From Nitrobacter vulgaris (GTDB lineage Bacteria > Pseudomonadota > Alphaproteobacteria > Rhizobiales > Xanthobacteraceae), in assembly GCF_031453995.1 (NCBI RefSeq), contig NZ_JAVDPZ010000013.1, forward strand, positions 46,848 to 110,847: 64,000 bases of DNA, written 5' to 3'. The translations under genes were made by a program, and so were the position numbers. A model generated the notes under the pieces. The model worked only from the letters and a program-made list of their open reading frames with translations, was not told the origin of the DNA and searched no databases. Shown one piece after another: positions 10,840 through 20,012 of the stretch (position 1 is its first letter; each line of letters starts with the position of its first letter).

Positions 10840-13023
10840 TCAGTGACCGCCGAACAGCCGGTCCACGAGCCAGCCATCCAGACCGCCAGCAGCTTCCGGC
10901 CGCACATTGGTCCGCACCGGCTGCGGCTGGCGCTCGACCGCAGGCGAAGCCGCCGGGACCGGTACGTCGACGGGTTGGCCGAACTGCGCGACTTCAGGCA
11001 GGAAGCCGCCCCGCTGTGTGCCGGGAATCGGCTCGGGCCGAACGCCCTGGTGAGCGGCGCGCATAAAGCGGGTCCAGACCTCCACCGGCAGGCCGCCGCC
11101 GGTCGCCTTGCGGGTCGGCGTATTGTCGTCGTTGCCGAGCCAAATCCCGGTCACGAGCCGCGCGGTATAACCGATGAACCATGCATCGCGAAAATCCTGA
11201 CTGGTTCCGGTCTTGCCGGCGGCTGTCCATCCGGGAATCTCGGCCTTGCGCGCGGTGCCGCTGATGAGCGTCTGCTCCATCATCGTATTCATCATGGCGA
11301 CCCCGCGTGGATCGATCACCCGGTCGGGTGCTTCCTTCCCGCGCGCATAGAGAAGCTTGTTGCCGTCGACGGTGCGGATGCGCTCGACGATATGGGGACT
11401 GGCGGCATATCCGCCGTTTGCGAACGGCGCGTAGGCCCCGACCAGCTCCAGCGGCGACACCTCTGAAGTGCCAAGCGCAATTGATGCGTTCGTCTCAAGT
11501 TTTGATGTGATACCGAGGCGGTGCGCGGTTCGCACCACTTTTGCAGCACCGACTTCCAGTCCGAGCCGGACGGCGACGGTATTGAGAGACATTGCGAGCG
11601 CCTGGGTTAGCGTCACCGCGCCGAAATATTCATGAGAGTAGTTCTCCGGCCGCCAGCCTTTGACATCGAGCGGAGCGTCCTGACGGATCGTCTCGGGCGT
11701 GAGCCCAGCCTCGATCGCGGCCAGATACACAAACGGTTTGAACGCGGAGCCGGGCTGACGCTTTGCCATGGTCGCCCGATTGAACTGGCTGTCGGCGTAG
11801 TTGCGGCCGCCGACCATGGCGCGGACCGCGCCGTCGGGCGTCATCGCCACCAATGCGCCCTGGCTGACATTGAACTTGACGCTTTTCGCGGCCAGTTCGT
11901 CGATCAGGGCGGCTTCCGCCACGCTCTGCAATTTCGGATCGATGGTCGTTTCGACGACAATGTTCTGATCGACCTGGCCCACCAGATCATCGAGGACATC
12001 GCCGACCCAGTCAGCAACGTAGTTGGTGGTACCGGCGCTGGCCGGCTTCACGGCGTAGGAGGGTTGGGCGGCCGAGGCGTGCGCCTGTTGCGCCGTGATG
12101 AGGTGAGCGTCCGCCATTGCCGCGAGCACGATCTTTGCGCGGGCTTCGGCACCTTCCGGGTTGCGATCCGGCGCGAGCCGCGACGGCGACTTGACGAGAC
12201 CGGCCAGCATGGCGGCCTCGGCGAGCGTGACGTTCTTCGCGGGCTTTCCGAAATACTTCTGCGCCGCCGCTTCGACACCATACGCGCCAGACCCGAAGTA
12301 AACGCGGTTGAGGTAAAGCTCGAGAATTTGCGCTTTGGTGTGCTTGCGCTCCAGCCAAAGCGCGAGTTCGACTTCCTGGAGCTTCCGCTCAAGCGTGCGT
12401 TCCTGGGTCAGGAACAGATTCTTGGCAAGTTGCTGGGTCAGCGTCGAGCCGCCCTGCGATACGCCGAAGTGCAGCACGTTGGCAACGGCTGCGCGCAGGA
12501 TGCCGATCGGATCGACGCCGTAATGCGAATAGAACCGGCGATCCTCGATCGCGATGAAGGCGTTCGGCAAATAGGACGGCACGTCCTTGAGCAAGACGTT
12601 GTTTCCGGCCATTTCGCCGCGCGTCGCCAGCACGCTGCCGTCCGCAGCGACAACCTGAATGGTCGGCGGACGTTTTGGAATTTCGAGCGACTGGATTGGG
12701 GGCAGATGCGCGCCGATATAGATCAGCAGGCCGACGACGGCGATAACCGCCCACAATGCGAGTACGGCGCCCCAATAAAACAGCCGCGAGAGACGCGCGC
12801 GTGTACGCTTCTTCGCTCGCCGTCCACCCTCACCCGGAGGCCTGCGCGGGCCTTCAGTATTCGGAGCGGCTGCTTTGCGCGGGCGGGCTCGCCTGTCCGG
12901 CGGCTTGTCGTCAGCGATCGTAACGCGGTCGAGCGGATTGATGCGCAACTCCGAAAGCGAAGCTGCGAACCCGCTGAATACCGGCTCTTTGCGCCCGCTA
13001 CGCTTTTTTTGTCCCCACGCCAT
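10840..13023 (-). CDS. Class A penicillin-binding protein, PBP1A family (transglycosylase/transpeptidase)
   Basis: From the ATG at 13023 the protein has 727 residues; a TTG three codons upstream is less likely. A basic, proline-rich cytoplasmic tail (1-75) precedes one transmembrane helix (about 82-105). The GT51 glycosyltransferase has IEDRRFYSHYGVDPIGILRA and GGSTLTQQLAKNLFL. The transpeptidase has the SxxK motif in RQPGSAFKPF, SxN in MSLNTVAV, and KTGT in AAGKTGTSQDFRDAWFIGYT. It polymerises lipid II and crosslinks peptidoglycan at the inner membrane. The C-terminal tail is Pro/Val-rich and probably disordered. It is co-directional with glnD, which lies 297 bp upstream, so it is probably separately transcribed. 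Confidence 0.93.
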   Translation of the reverse strand: MAWGQKKRSGRKEPVFSGFAASLSELRINPLDRVTIADDKPPDRRARPRKAAAPNTEGPRRPPGEGGRRAKKRTRARLSRLFYWGAVLALWAVIAVVGLLIYIGAHLPPIQSLEIPKRPPTIQVVAADGSVLATRGEMAGNNVLLKDVPSYLPNAFIAIEDRRFYSHYGVDPIGILRAAVANVLHFGVSQGGSTLTQQLAKNLFLTQERTLERKLQEVELALWLERKHTKAQILELYLNRVYFGSGAYGVEAAAQKYFGKPAKNVTLAEAAMLAGLVKSPSRLAPDRNPEGAEARAKIVLAAMADAHLITAQQAHASAAQPSYAVKPASAGTTNYVADWVGDVLDDLVGQVDQNIVVETTIDPKLQSVAEAALIDELAAKSVKFNVSQGALVAMTPDGAVRAMVGGRNYADSQFNRATMAKRQPGSAFKPFVYLAAIEAGLTPETIRQDAPLDVKGWRPENYSHEYFGAVTLTQALAMSLNTVAVRLGLEVGAAKVVRTAHRLGITSKLETNASIALGTSEVSPLELVGAYAPFANGGYAASPHIVERIRTVDGNKLLYARGKEAPDRVIDPRGVAMMNTMMEQTLISGTARKAEIPGWTAAGKTGTSQDFRDAWFIGYTARLVTGIWLGNDDNTPTRKATGGGLPVEVWTRFMRAAHQGVRPEPIPGTQRGGFLPEVAQFGQPVDVPVPAASPAVERQPQPVRTNVRPEAAGGLDGWLVDRLFGGH

Positions 13024-13320
13024 ACGCAACAACGCTCACGCCGACCCTGCACGCCAGTGTGCCGATTTCGAAGTTCGCATGTTCTTGCAGCAACCGTTGA
13101 TGCGAACGTCAAAATCAGACGGGACCCTAGCGGCCGGGCTTTAAGGCGCGGTTACCTGAAAGTTAATGCAACATTAGGGCTGGAACCGCCGACCCAAGTC
13201 GAACAAGCCGCGTCCTGTCATCCGCGCGACGTTCGCAGCCCGACCGGCTGGTCCGGCCAGAATGAAGGCCAAACCCATTTGCAAGGCGGCGTTTGCAAGA
13301 CGCTGCCTCCCGACGGCGAA

Positions 13321-16095
13321 TTATTTCGCAGTGCTGCCGTTAGCGAGCAGATGGACCAGCGCGCGCTTGATCGCGGTCTGCCGTGTCGGAGCGGTGATCC
13401 GGGCGCCGAGCAGGTCGGTGACGTAGAACACGTCGCGCGCGCGCTCGCCGAATGTCGCCACGTGGGCCGAGGCGATGTTGAGGTTGAGCTTCGAGATCGC
13501 CGTGGTGAGCTGAAACAGAAGCCCAGGTCGATCAAGCCCTGAAACCTCGATCATGGTGTGGCGGTCCGACCATTGATTGTTGATGGTGACCTTGGGTTCG
13601 ACCACAAACGGCCGCAGCCTCTTTCCCCCGGCGCGGCTCGGTATCACGTCGGGCAGGCGCAACCGGCCTTCGAGCACCTGCTCGATGATCTCGGCGATGC
13701 GGCCGGCGCGCCTGCCTTCGTCCTCGTCGCGCTCATATTCGCGTGAGATCGCGATGGTATCGAGCGCCTGCCCGTCGATGGTCGTATAGATCTGGGCATC
13801 GACGATATTGGCGCCGGCCGACGCGCATGCGCCGGCAATGATCGACAGCAGCCACGGATGATCGGCGGTAAGGATCGTCAGCTCCGTGACGCCGCGCCCC
13901 TCATCGAAGCCGACGTTGATGTTAAGCTTCTTGCCGCTTCCTTCGCTGGCGCGCAGGAAGCGCGCGTGCCTGATCTTGTGCTCGAGATCGACCTTGAGCC
14001 AGTAGGCCGGATAATGCCGGACAATGTAGGCATCAAGCTCATGGTCGGGCCATTCGGTGAAAGCGGCACGGAACTCGGCCTCAGCCGCCGCCATGCGCTG
14101 CGCGCGATTGACCTCGGAGAAGCCGCCGGTCAGCACGGGTTCTGTCTCATAATAAAGAGTGCGGAGCAGCTGGGCCTTCCAGCCATTCCAGACGCCGGGG
14201 CCGACGCCACGAATGTCTGCGGTCGTCAGGATGGTCAAGAGCTTCATCCGCTCGACCGACTGGACCACGGCCGCGAAGTTCTCGATGGTCTTGCGATCGG
14301 ACAGGTCGCGAGACTGGGCCACTTTGGACATCGTCAGATGCTGTTCGATCAGCCACGCGACCAGTTCGGTGTCGGCTGCGTTGAAGCCAAGGCGCGGGCA
14401 CAATCTGCGCGCTACCTTGGCGCCCGCGATCGAATGATCCTCGGGCCGGCCTTTTGCAACATCATGAAGCAGTGTGGTGATGTAGATGACAGGCCGGTGT
14501 TCGGGAAGAATCTTGCGCATCAGCTCGCTGGCGAGCGCGACCTCGTCATTGTCGCCGCGCTCGATATCCTGAAGGATGCCGATGCAGCGAATCAGATGCT
14601 CGTCCACCGTGTAGTGATGGTACATATTGAACTGCATCATCGAGACGATCGTGCCAAAGGCGCGGATGAACTGACCTAGCACCCCGGTCTCGTTCATCCT
14701 GCGCAGCACGGTCTCCGCGTCATTCGAGGTCAGGATCTCCATGAACAGCCGGTTGGCTTCCGGGTTTTCGCGAAGCTCCGCGTTGATCAGCCGTCGCGAC
14801 CGCGTCACCAGCCGCAAGGCGTCCGGATGAAAAGCCAGGTTGTTCTTCTGCGCGAGGCGGAACAAACGGATCAGATTGACAGGGTCGCGCTTGAAGAGAT
14901 CGGGCGTCGCGAGATTGATGCGGTTGTTGTCGATGATGAAGTCGTCGTTGTCCGGAACCCGCCGAACCTCCGTGCCCCGCGGCCACAACATCACGCGGCT
15001 GAGAACCGGTGCCGGCTTGGCCTGCTGATCCTCGAGCTTCGCGCATAGAATTGCGGTGAGGTCGCCGACATCCTTGGCGGTCAGGAAGTAGTGCTTCATG
15101 AAGCGTTCGACATCCTGCATCCCCGGATGAGACGTATATCCGAGCCGGACCGCGATCTCCCGCTGCAAGTCGAACGACAGCCGTTCCTCCGCCCTCCCTG
15201 TCGCGAAGTGCAGGTTACAGCGTACCGACCATAGAAAATCGGCGCAGCGGCTAAAGGTCCGGTATTCGCGAACATCGAACACATTGCACTGGAGCAATTC
15301 GTGGCTTTCACGCACCCGATAGACATACTTCGCGATCCAGAACAACGTATGCAGGTCGCGTAATCCCCCTTTGCCATCCTTGACGTTAGGCTCGACCAGA
15401 TAGCGCGACTGGCCGGCGCGGTGATGGCGCTCCTCGCGCTCGGCAAGCTTGGCAGCGACGAATTCCGCCGCTGTTCCCCGCACCACTTCGGTGTCGAAGC
15501 GGCTAACCAGTTCGTCGTAAAGCGCCCGGTCGCCGGTGACGAAGCGGGCTTCCAGAATTCCGGTGCGGACGGTCATGTCGCCCCGCGCCTGCCGGATCGA
15601 TTCATTGACCGAGCGCGTCGCGTGACCGACATTCAAGCCCATGTCCCATAGACAATACAGGATAGCCTCGGCGACCTGTTCACCCCACGCCGTCTGTTTG
15701 TAAGGCAGAATGAACAGCAGATCGATATCCGAGTCCGGCGCCATCAGACCGCGCCCGTAGCCGCCGGTCGCCACCACGGCCATGCGCTCGCCGTCGGACG
15801 GAATGGGGGAATGATAGAGATGACGGGTCGCGGCCGAAAACGCCAGACGGATGATTTCGTCTTGAACGAAGCAAAGCCATTCGGCGCAGCGCCGCCCGTG
15901 GCGGTCACGCAGAAGCCTCGCCTGCGCCGCATCGCGCACTTTCGCGAGTTCGACCTTCAACAACCTGGACACGGCAGAACGGAAAACGTCCCCGTGCCCA
16001 GCGTGCTTTTCGGCCAGCGCATCAATTTCGCCGATGATCCGGACGGTATCGAAACCGGCGCCGTCCGCCGCTTCTTTTGTCGTTGCGAGGTCCAT
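13321..16095 (-). CDS. glnD: [Protein-PII] uridylyltransferase / uridylyl-removing enzyme
   Basis: At 924 residues it has the full family length. The nucleotidyltransferase motif GGYGRGLMAPDSDIDLLF is at 111-128. The HD hydrolase domain, for UMP removal, has LLHDVAKGRPEDHS near residue 510. Two ACT domains that sense glutamine lie at about 740-820 and 850-924 (ELTILTADHPWLLSIIAGA and MIEVSGLDRPGLLFQLTTAI). GlnD uridylylates PII proteins when glutamine is low and deuridylylates them when it is high, setting glutamine synthetase and NtrBC activity. Nothing is missing. The gene is separated from the PBP gene by 297 bp in which I see no gene. Confidence 0.95.
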   Translation of the reverse strand: MDLATTKEAADGAGFDTVRIIGEIDALAEKHAGHGDVFRSAVSRLLKVELAKVRDAAQARLLRDRHGRRCAEWLCFVQDEIIRLAFSAATRHLYHSPIPSDGERMAVVATGGYGRGLMAPDSDIDLLFILPYKQTAWGEQVAEAILYCLWDMGLNVGHATRSVNESIRQARGDMTVRTGILEARFVTGDRALYDELVSRFDTEVVRGTAAEFVAAKLAEREERHHRAGQSRYLVEPNVKDGKGGLRDLHTLFWIAKYVYRVRESHELLQCNVFDVREYRTFSRCADFLWSVRCNLHFATGRAEERLSFDLQREIAVRLGYTSHPGMQDVERFMKHYFLTAKDVGDLTAILCAKLEDQQAKPAPVLSRVMLWPRGTEVRRVPDNDDFIIDNNRINLATPDLFKRDPVNLIRLFRLAQKNNLAFHPDALRLVTRSRRLINAELRENPEANRLFMEILTSNDAETVLRRMNETGVLGQFIRAFGTIVSMMQFNMYHHYTVDEHLIRCIGILQDIERGDNDEVALASELMRKILPEHRPVIYITTLLHDVAKGRPEDHSIAGAKVARRLCPRLGFNAADTELVAWLIEQHLTMSKVAQSRDLSDRKTIENFAAVVQSVERMKLLTILTTADIRGVGPGVWNGWKAQLLRTLYYETEPVLTGGFSEVNRAQRMAAAEAEFRAAFTEWPDHELDAYIVRHYPAYWLKVDLEHKIRHARFLRASEGSGKKLNINVGFDEGRGVTELTILTADHPWLLSIIAGACASAGANIVDAQIYTTIDGQALDTIAISREYERDEDEGRRAGRIAEIIEQVLEGRLRLPDVIPSRAGGKRLRPFVVEPKVTINNQWSDRHTMIEVSGLDRPGLLFQLTTAISKLNLNIASAHVATFGERARDVFYVTDLLGARITAPTRQTAIKRALVHLLANGSTAK

Positions 16096-16324
16096 CGCTT
16101 ATCCGGATAACGGAGGCCGCGCGCGCTGTCACCGCAGTTTGTGAACTGCATGTGACGGATCCATGCTTCAACCCACCGGTTTGAGCAATGATGCGCTCCA
16201 GCCGGCGTCTCCAGAATATCTGTTTTCTCGTTGACGGAAATCCCCTAAATATTTGAAACGCGTGACTTTTATTTCTCCGCTGCCGCGCCGATATTCCGCA
16301 GCCCATCCTCAAACGGAGCTTTAT

Positions 16325-16378
16325 ATGACGCTCCTCCCTCTCATGGGGTTTCGATCCCGACCAGTCGACCCCAGATAG
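16325..16378 (+). CDS. Possible 17-residue leader ORF before hslO
   Basis: An ATG at 16325 with a good GGAG ribosome-binding site 8 nt upstream opens a frame reading MTLLPLMGFRSRPVDPR, stopping at TAG five bases before the hslO start. It could be a translated leader coupled to hslO, or chance. There is no codon or homology support at this length. Confidence 0.25.
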   Translation: MTLLPLMGFRSRPVDPR

Positions 16379-16383
16379 AGGGC

Positions 16384-17388
16384 ATGACCTCACAAATGCC
16401 CGACCCCGCCACGTCGCGTGAAACCCCCGTGCGTGCGCCCTCATCCATTCCGGTCGACGACGCCGTGATTCCGTTTGAGGTGAGCACACTCGACCTGCGC
16501 GGACGACTGACCCGGCTAGGGCCGGCGCTCGACGAGTTGCTGGTCCGGCACGACTATCCCGCACCGGTCGCCAAGCTGCTCGGCGAGGCGATCGTGCTGA
16601 CGACGCTGCTCGGTTCATCGCTCAAGTTCGAGGGCCGGTTCATCCTGCAAACCCAGACCGATGGACCGGTGTCGTTCCTGATTGTCGACTTTCGGGCCCC
16701 GGCCGGGCTGCGAGCCTATGCCCGTTTCGACAAGGCCCGGCTCGGCGATGCTTCCGACTCGGGCGCGCTGCTGGGCCGCGGCCATCTCGCGATGACCATC
16801 GATCAGGGTCCGGACATGAACCGCTATCAGGGTCTTGTGGCACTGGAAGGCGGCAACCTCGAAGATGCGGCGCATGAGTATTTTCTGCGCTCGGAACAGA
16901 TTCCGACGCGGGTCCGGCTCGCGGTCGGCGAGGAGTGGCGCCGGGAGGGGGATGGACCGAAGCGCGGCTGGCGTGGCGGCGGCATGCTGCTGCAATTCCT
17001 GCCCAAGGCGCTGGAGCGCGCGCGCCAGGCCGATCTCCATCCCGGCGATGCCCCCGACGGTGGCGCCGTGCATACGGTGAGCGAGGATGATGCCTGGGCC
17101 GAGGGTCAGTCGCTGATCGGCACCGTCGAGGACCTCGAACTGATCGATCCCGACTTGTCCGGTGAACGTCTGCTTTATCGCCTGTTCCATGAGCGCGGCG
17201 TCAGGGTGTTTTCGCCGCAAGCGCTGCACGCGCGGTGTTCATGCTCGCGTGACGCCGTGGCGGCCATGCTGAAGAGCTTCACGCCGGAGGACCGCTCGGG
17301 CATGGTGCAGGATGGCAAGGTTGCCGTGACCTGCGAGTTCTGCAATTCGGTGTACGAATTTACCCCGCAGGAAGCCGGCGTGGAGTAG
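16384..17388 (+). CDS. hslO: Redox-regulated molecular chaperone Hsp33
   Basis: The protein has 334 residues. The C-terminal zinc/redox switch shows the two cysteine pairs CSC (in HARCSCSRDAVAAML) and CEFC (in VTCEFCNSVYEF), spaced as in Hsp33. Oxidation of these cysteines releases zinc and turns on holdase activity that protects proteins from oxidative unfolding. The N-terminal domain begins about residue 35 with DLRGRLTRLGPALDELL. A short leader frame ends five bases upstream. It converges with apaG. Confidence 0.92.
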   Translation: MTSQMPDPATSRETPVRAPSSIPVDDAVIPFEVSTLDLRGRLTRLGPALDELLVRHDYPAPVAKLLGEAIVLTTLLGSSLKFEGRFILQTQTDGPVSFLIVDFRAPAGLRAYARFDKARLGDASDSGALLGRGHLAMTIDQGPDMNRYQGLVALEGGNLEDAAHEYFLRSEQIPTRVRLAVGEEWRREGDGPKRGWRGGGMLLQFLPKALERARQADLHPGDAPDGGAVHTVSEDDAWAEGQSLIGTVEDLELIDPDLSGERLLYRLFHERGVRVFSPQALHARCSCSRDAVAAMLKSFTPEDRSGMVQDGKVAVTCEFCNSVYEFTPQEAGVE

Positions 17389-17406
17389 GCGCGATTGGAC
17401 GCGACC

Positions 17407-17802
17407 TTAGTTCAGCACGCGCTTGCTGTCGGGGCTGTCGAGCGAGAAGGTCGGAACGTCTATTTCGAAGGGTTCGCCGCTTCGGATCGAGATCATCTGG
17501 TAGCGGCCACTCATGAAGCCGGTGGCGGTCGGCAGAGGAACCCCGCTCGTGTATTCGAAGCGCTCGCCGGGCGCAAGCACCGGCTGCTCGCCCACGACGC
17601 CCTCGCCGCGGACTTCCTGCTTCCTTCCCGAGGCATCGGTGATGATCCAATGCCGGGTGCGCAACTGCACGGTCTCGGGACCGGCGTTTATGATAACCAC
17701 CGTATAGGACCAGAAAAAATGGCCTCGCTCGGCGGACGACCTCTCCGGCATGAAATTCGGTTCAACGGTGACTTCGATCTGGCGGGTAACGGCACGGTAC
17801 AT
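17407..17802 (-). CDS. apaG: ApaG family protein
   Basis: This 131-residue protein is a single ApaG domain (fibronectin III-like beta sandwich). It is recognised by YTVVIINAGPETVQLRTRHW, a central GVVGEQPVLAPGERFEYTSG, and PLPTATGFMSGRYQM. The family is named after a cobalt/magnesium resistance phenotype and is often found with apaH and rsmA, neither of which is here. The biochemical role is unknown. Its 3' end lies 18 bp from that of hslO, a convergent pair. Confidence 0.92.
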   Translation of the reverse strand: MYRAVTRQIEVTVEPNFMPERSSAERGHFFWSYTVVIINAGPETVQLRTRHWIITDASGRKQEVRGEGVVGEQPVLAPGERFEYTSGVPLPTATGFMSGRYQMISIRSGEPFEIDVPTFSLDSPDSKRVLN

Positions 17803-18006
17803 CGCAAACTCTCTAGTATTCGAGCGATCATAGCCAAAACAGGCGCATGAACCAGCCCCCTTCGTTGTGATCGTGCGTCAGCCTGGTTCCACACTATGAT
17901 CCCGGCGGCAATATTGATTTTTTGCCACCGTTAGCGTGAAGCTGTCCTCCCGTAAATCCATCTCGATCGCGCAGGCGATTGAGATGGCCTTATCGAAGCC
18001 GAGCGT

Positions 18007-19254
18007 ATGCCGCCAGTTACCGATCAGATTGTCGGAGCGCGCACGAGGGCAACCCCTGCGGGCGTCACGCGCGATGCGCCGGCCGTTTTGATTCCGACCC
18101 CGCCGCGCGAGCGCGAGCTGAGGCTCGATCTGTTTCGCGGGCTCGCGCTATGGTTGATTTTCATTGACCATCTGCCGCAGAACCTCCTGACCTGGCTCAC
18201 TCTCCGCAACTATGGCTTCAGTGACGCCACGGAGATTTTCATCTTCATCTCGGGCTATACCGCCGCCCTCGTTTACGGACGCGCGATGCGCGAGCGCGGA
18301 TTTGTCGTCGCCGCCGCGCGCATTCTCAGGCGAGTCTGGCAAATCTACGTAGCACATATCTTTCTATTCACGATTTTCCTCGCGGAAATTTCCTACGTCG
18401 CGAGCAGCTTTGAGAACCCGCTTTACACCGAGGAAATGGGCATCCTCGATTTTCTCAAGCAGCCCGACGTCACGATCGTGCAGGCGCTGCTTCTGAAATT
18501 CCGCCCCGTCAACATGGACGTGCTGCCGCTCTACGTCGCGCTGATGCTCTTTTTTCCGCCGGTGTTGCTGGTGATGCAGCGCAAGGCTGATCTGGGGCTA
18601 GCGCTGTCGGTCGGTTTTTATGCACTCACCCGGTGGTTCGATCTGGCACTGCCCGCCTATCCCAACGGGGTCTGGTTCTTCAATCCGTTCGCCTGGCAAC
18701 TGCTGTTCGTGTTTGGCGCATGGTGCGCGCTCGGAGGCGCCAAGCGCATCTCGCGCATCCTGTCTTTGCCGGCAACACTTTGGATTTGCGTCACCTATCT
18801 GCTGTTCGCTTTCTACACCACGCTGACCTGGCATGTGCCGCAGCTCAATCATTTGATGCCGGACATCGCCGAACAGTGGATGTATCCGATCGACAAGACC
18901 AATCTCGACGTGCTGCGCATCAGCCACTTTTTGGCGCTCGCCGCGCTGGCCGTCCGCTTCCTGCCCAGGAACTGGCCGGGATTGGCGTCCCCCTGGCTTA
19001 AGCCGCTGATCCTGTGCGGCCAGAGTTCGCTCCAGATCTTCTGTATCGGGGTCTTTCTGGCCTTCGCCGGGCAGTTCATCCTCGCAGAGTGTTCCGGCGG
19101 CGCCACGATTCACCTCATTATCAGCATTTGCGGAATCCTGATCATGTCCGCCGCCGCATGGGTGTTTTCGTGGTACAAGAGGGTTGCGGGCAAGGGCGGA
19201 AGCCGCGCCAAACCTGCCGATGGCGACTCGGATCTTGCGGGAGGAGGAGCATGA
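18007..19254 (+). CDS. opgC: OpgC-family membrane acyltransferase (glucan succinylation type)
   Basis: The 415-residue protein has about ten transmembrane helices. It carries the OpgC/acyltransferase-3 signature RELRLDLFRGLALWLIFIDH (residues 36-55), followed by GFSDATEIFIFISGYTAALVYG. OpgC enzymes move succinyl groups across the inner membrane onto osmoregulated periplasmic glucans. Here the acceptor glycan is not known, because no opgG/opgH genes are in the window. Its TGA overlaps the ATG of the next gene (ATGA), so it is translationally coupled to two SGNH-hydrolase-like genes, suggesting a tailoring operon in which acyl groups are added and transferred or removed in the periplasm. Confidence 0.88.
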   Translation: MPPVTDQIVGARTRATPAGVTRDAPAVLIPTPPRERELRLDLFRGLALWLIFIDHLPQNLLTWLTLRNYGFSDATEIFIFISGYTAALVYGRAMRERGFVVAAARILRRVWQIYVAHIFLFTIFLAEISYVASSFENPLYTEEMGILDFLKQPDVTIVQALLLKFRPVNMDVLPLYVALMLFFPPVLLVMQRKADLGLALSVGFYALTRWFDLALPAYPNGVWFFNPFAWQLLFVFGAWCALGGAKRISRILSLPATLWICVTYLLFAFYTTLTWHVPQLNHLMPDIAEQWMYPIDKTNLDVLRISHFLALAALAVRFLPRNWPGLASPWLKPLILCGQSSLQIFCIGVFLAFAGQFILAECSGGATIHLIISICGILIMSAAAWVFSWYKRVAGKGGSRAKPADGDSDLAGGGA

Positions 19255-20012
19255 GGACCGGCTTGGCGTCGGTCTTGATCGCGCTGGCCGCTTCATCGGC
19301 CAGCGTCTCCGCGTGTGCTGACGATGTGACCAAAAACTGCGCCGTGCCGGCCTATCTGCTGACCAGCGATAGTACACTATCCCGGGTCGCCTCGGCGGTC
19401 AGGGCGGGCGGCCCGCTCAACATTCTGGTGGTGGGCAGCCGTTCCTCATCAATATCCGGAGCCGAGGAGGAAGCCTATCCGGCGAAATTGCAGGCTGCAC
19501 TTCGCGAGAAATTGCCGGGCATTCTCGTGAACGTGTCCGTGGAACTGGCTCTGCGCAAGACCGCCGAGGATGTCGCGCCCGGCCTCGGCAAGCTCGCGGA
19601 GGCGAAAAAATCAACTCTGGTGGTGTGGCAGACCGGCATTGTCGATGCCATCCGGTCCGTCGACATCGACGACTTTCGCGAGGCCCTCGACCAAGGCGTG
19701 ACCTCATTGCAGAAAGCGGGAGCGGATGTCGTGCTGATGAACATGCAGTACAGCCCGCGCACGGAAACCATGGTTTCAATGACATCTTACATCGACAACA
19801 TGCGCGTCGTCGCGCAGCAGCGCGACGTACCAGTGTTCGACCGCTTTACAATCATGAGTAAGTGGAACGAGAGCGGTGAATTCGATCTATTCAGCCCAGT
19901 GCGGGGAGTAAGCCTTGCCAAACGCGTTCACAGTTGTCTCGGTAGCGCCTTATCGACCTTCGTGATCGAGACCGCTCGCATCAACCCCACCGAACTCGGG
20001 ACCAAGCGTTGA
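19251..20012 (+). CDS. SGNH-fold periplasmic protein, probably catalytically inactive
   Basis: This 253-residue protein has a signal peptide ending near CADD. Its sequence aligns almost position for position with the next gene's product. However, each SGNH catalytic block differs: the nucleophile block reads GSRSSS where the neighbour has GSSST; the block III Asn is gone (QTGIVDAIR against QVGTNAVLR); and the Asp-x-x-His of block V is replaced (RGVS against DGLH). It therefore looks like a tandem duplicate that became a pseudoenzyme or binding partner. The start ATG at 19251 overlaps the opgC stop, and its stop overlaps the ATG of the next gene. Confidence 0.82.
   Translation: MRTGLASVLIALAASSASVSACADDVTKNCAVPAYLLTSDSTLSRVASAVRAGGPLNILVVGSRSSSISGAEEEAYPAKLQAALREKLPGILVNVSVELALRKTAEDVAPGLGKLAEAKKSTLVVWQTGIVDAIRSVDIDDFREALDQGVTSLQKAGADVVLMNMQYSPRTETMVSMTSYIDNMRVVAQQRDVPVFDRFTIMSKWNESGEFDLFSPVRGVSLAKRVHSCLGSALSTFVIETARINPTELGTKR

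Noticed and set aside
11632..13542. A 636-codon open frame on the plus strand
   Set aside because: It is antisense to the class A PBP gene and the glnD 3' end. The complementary protein has every PBP motif, and the plus-strand translation is Arg-rich with no family, an effect of high GC.
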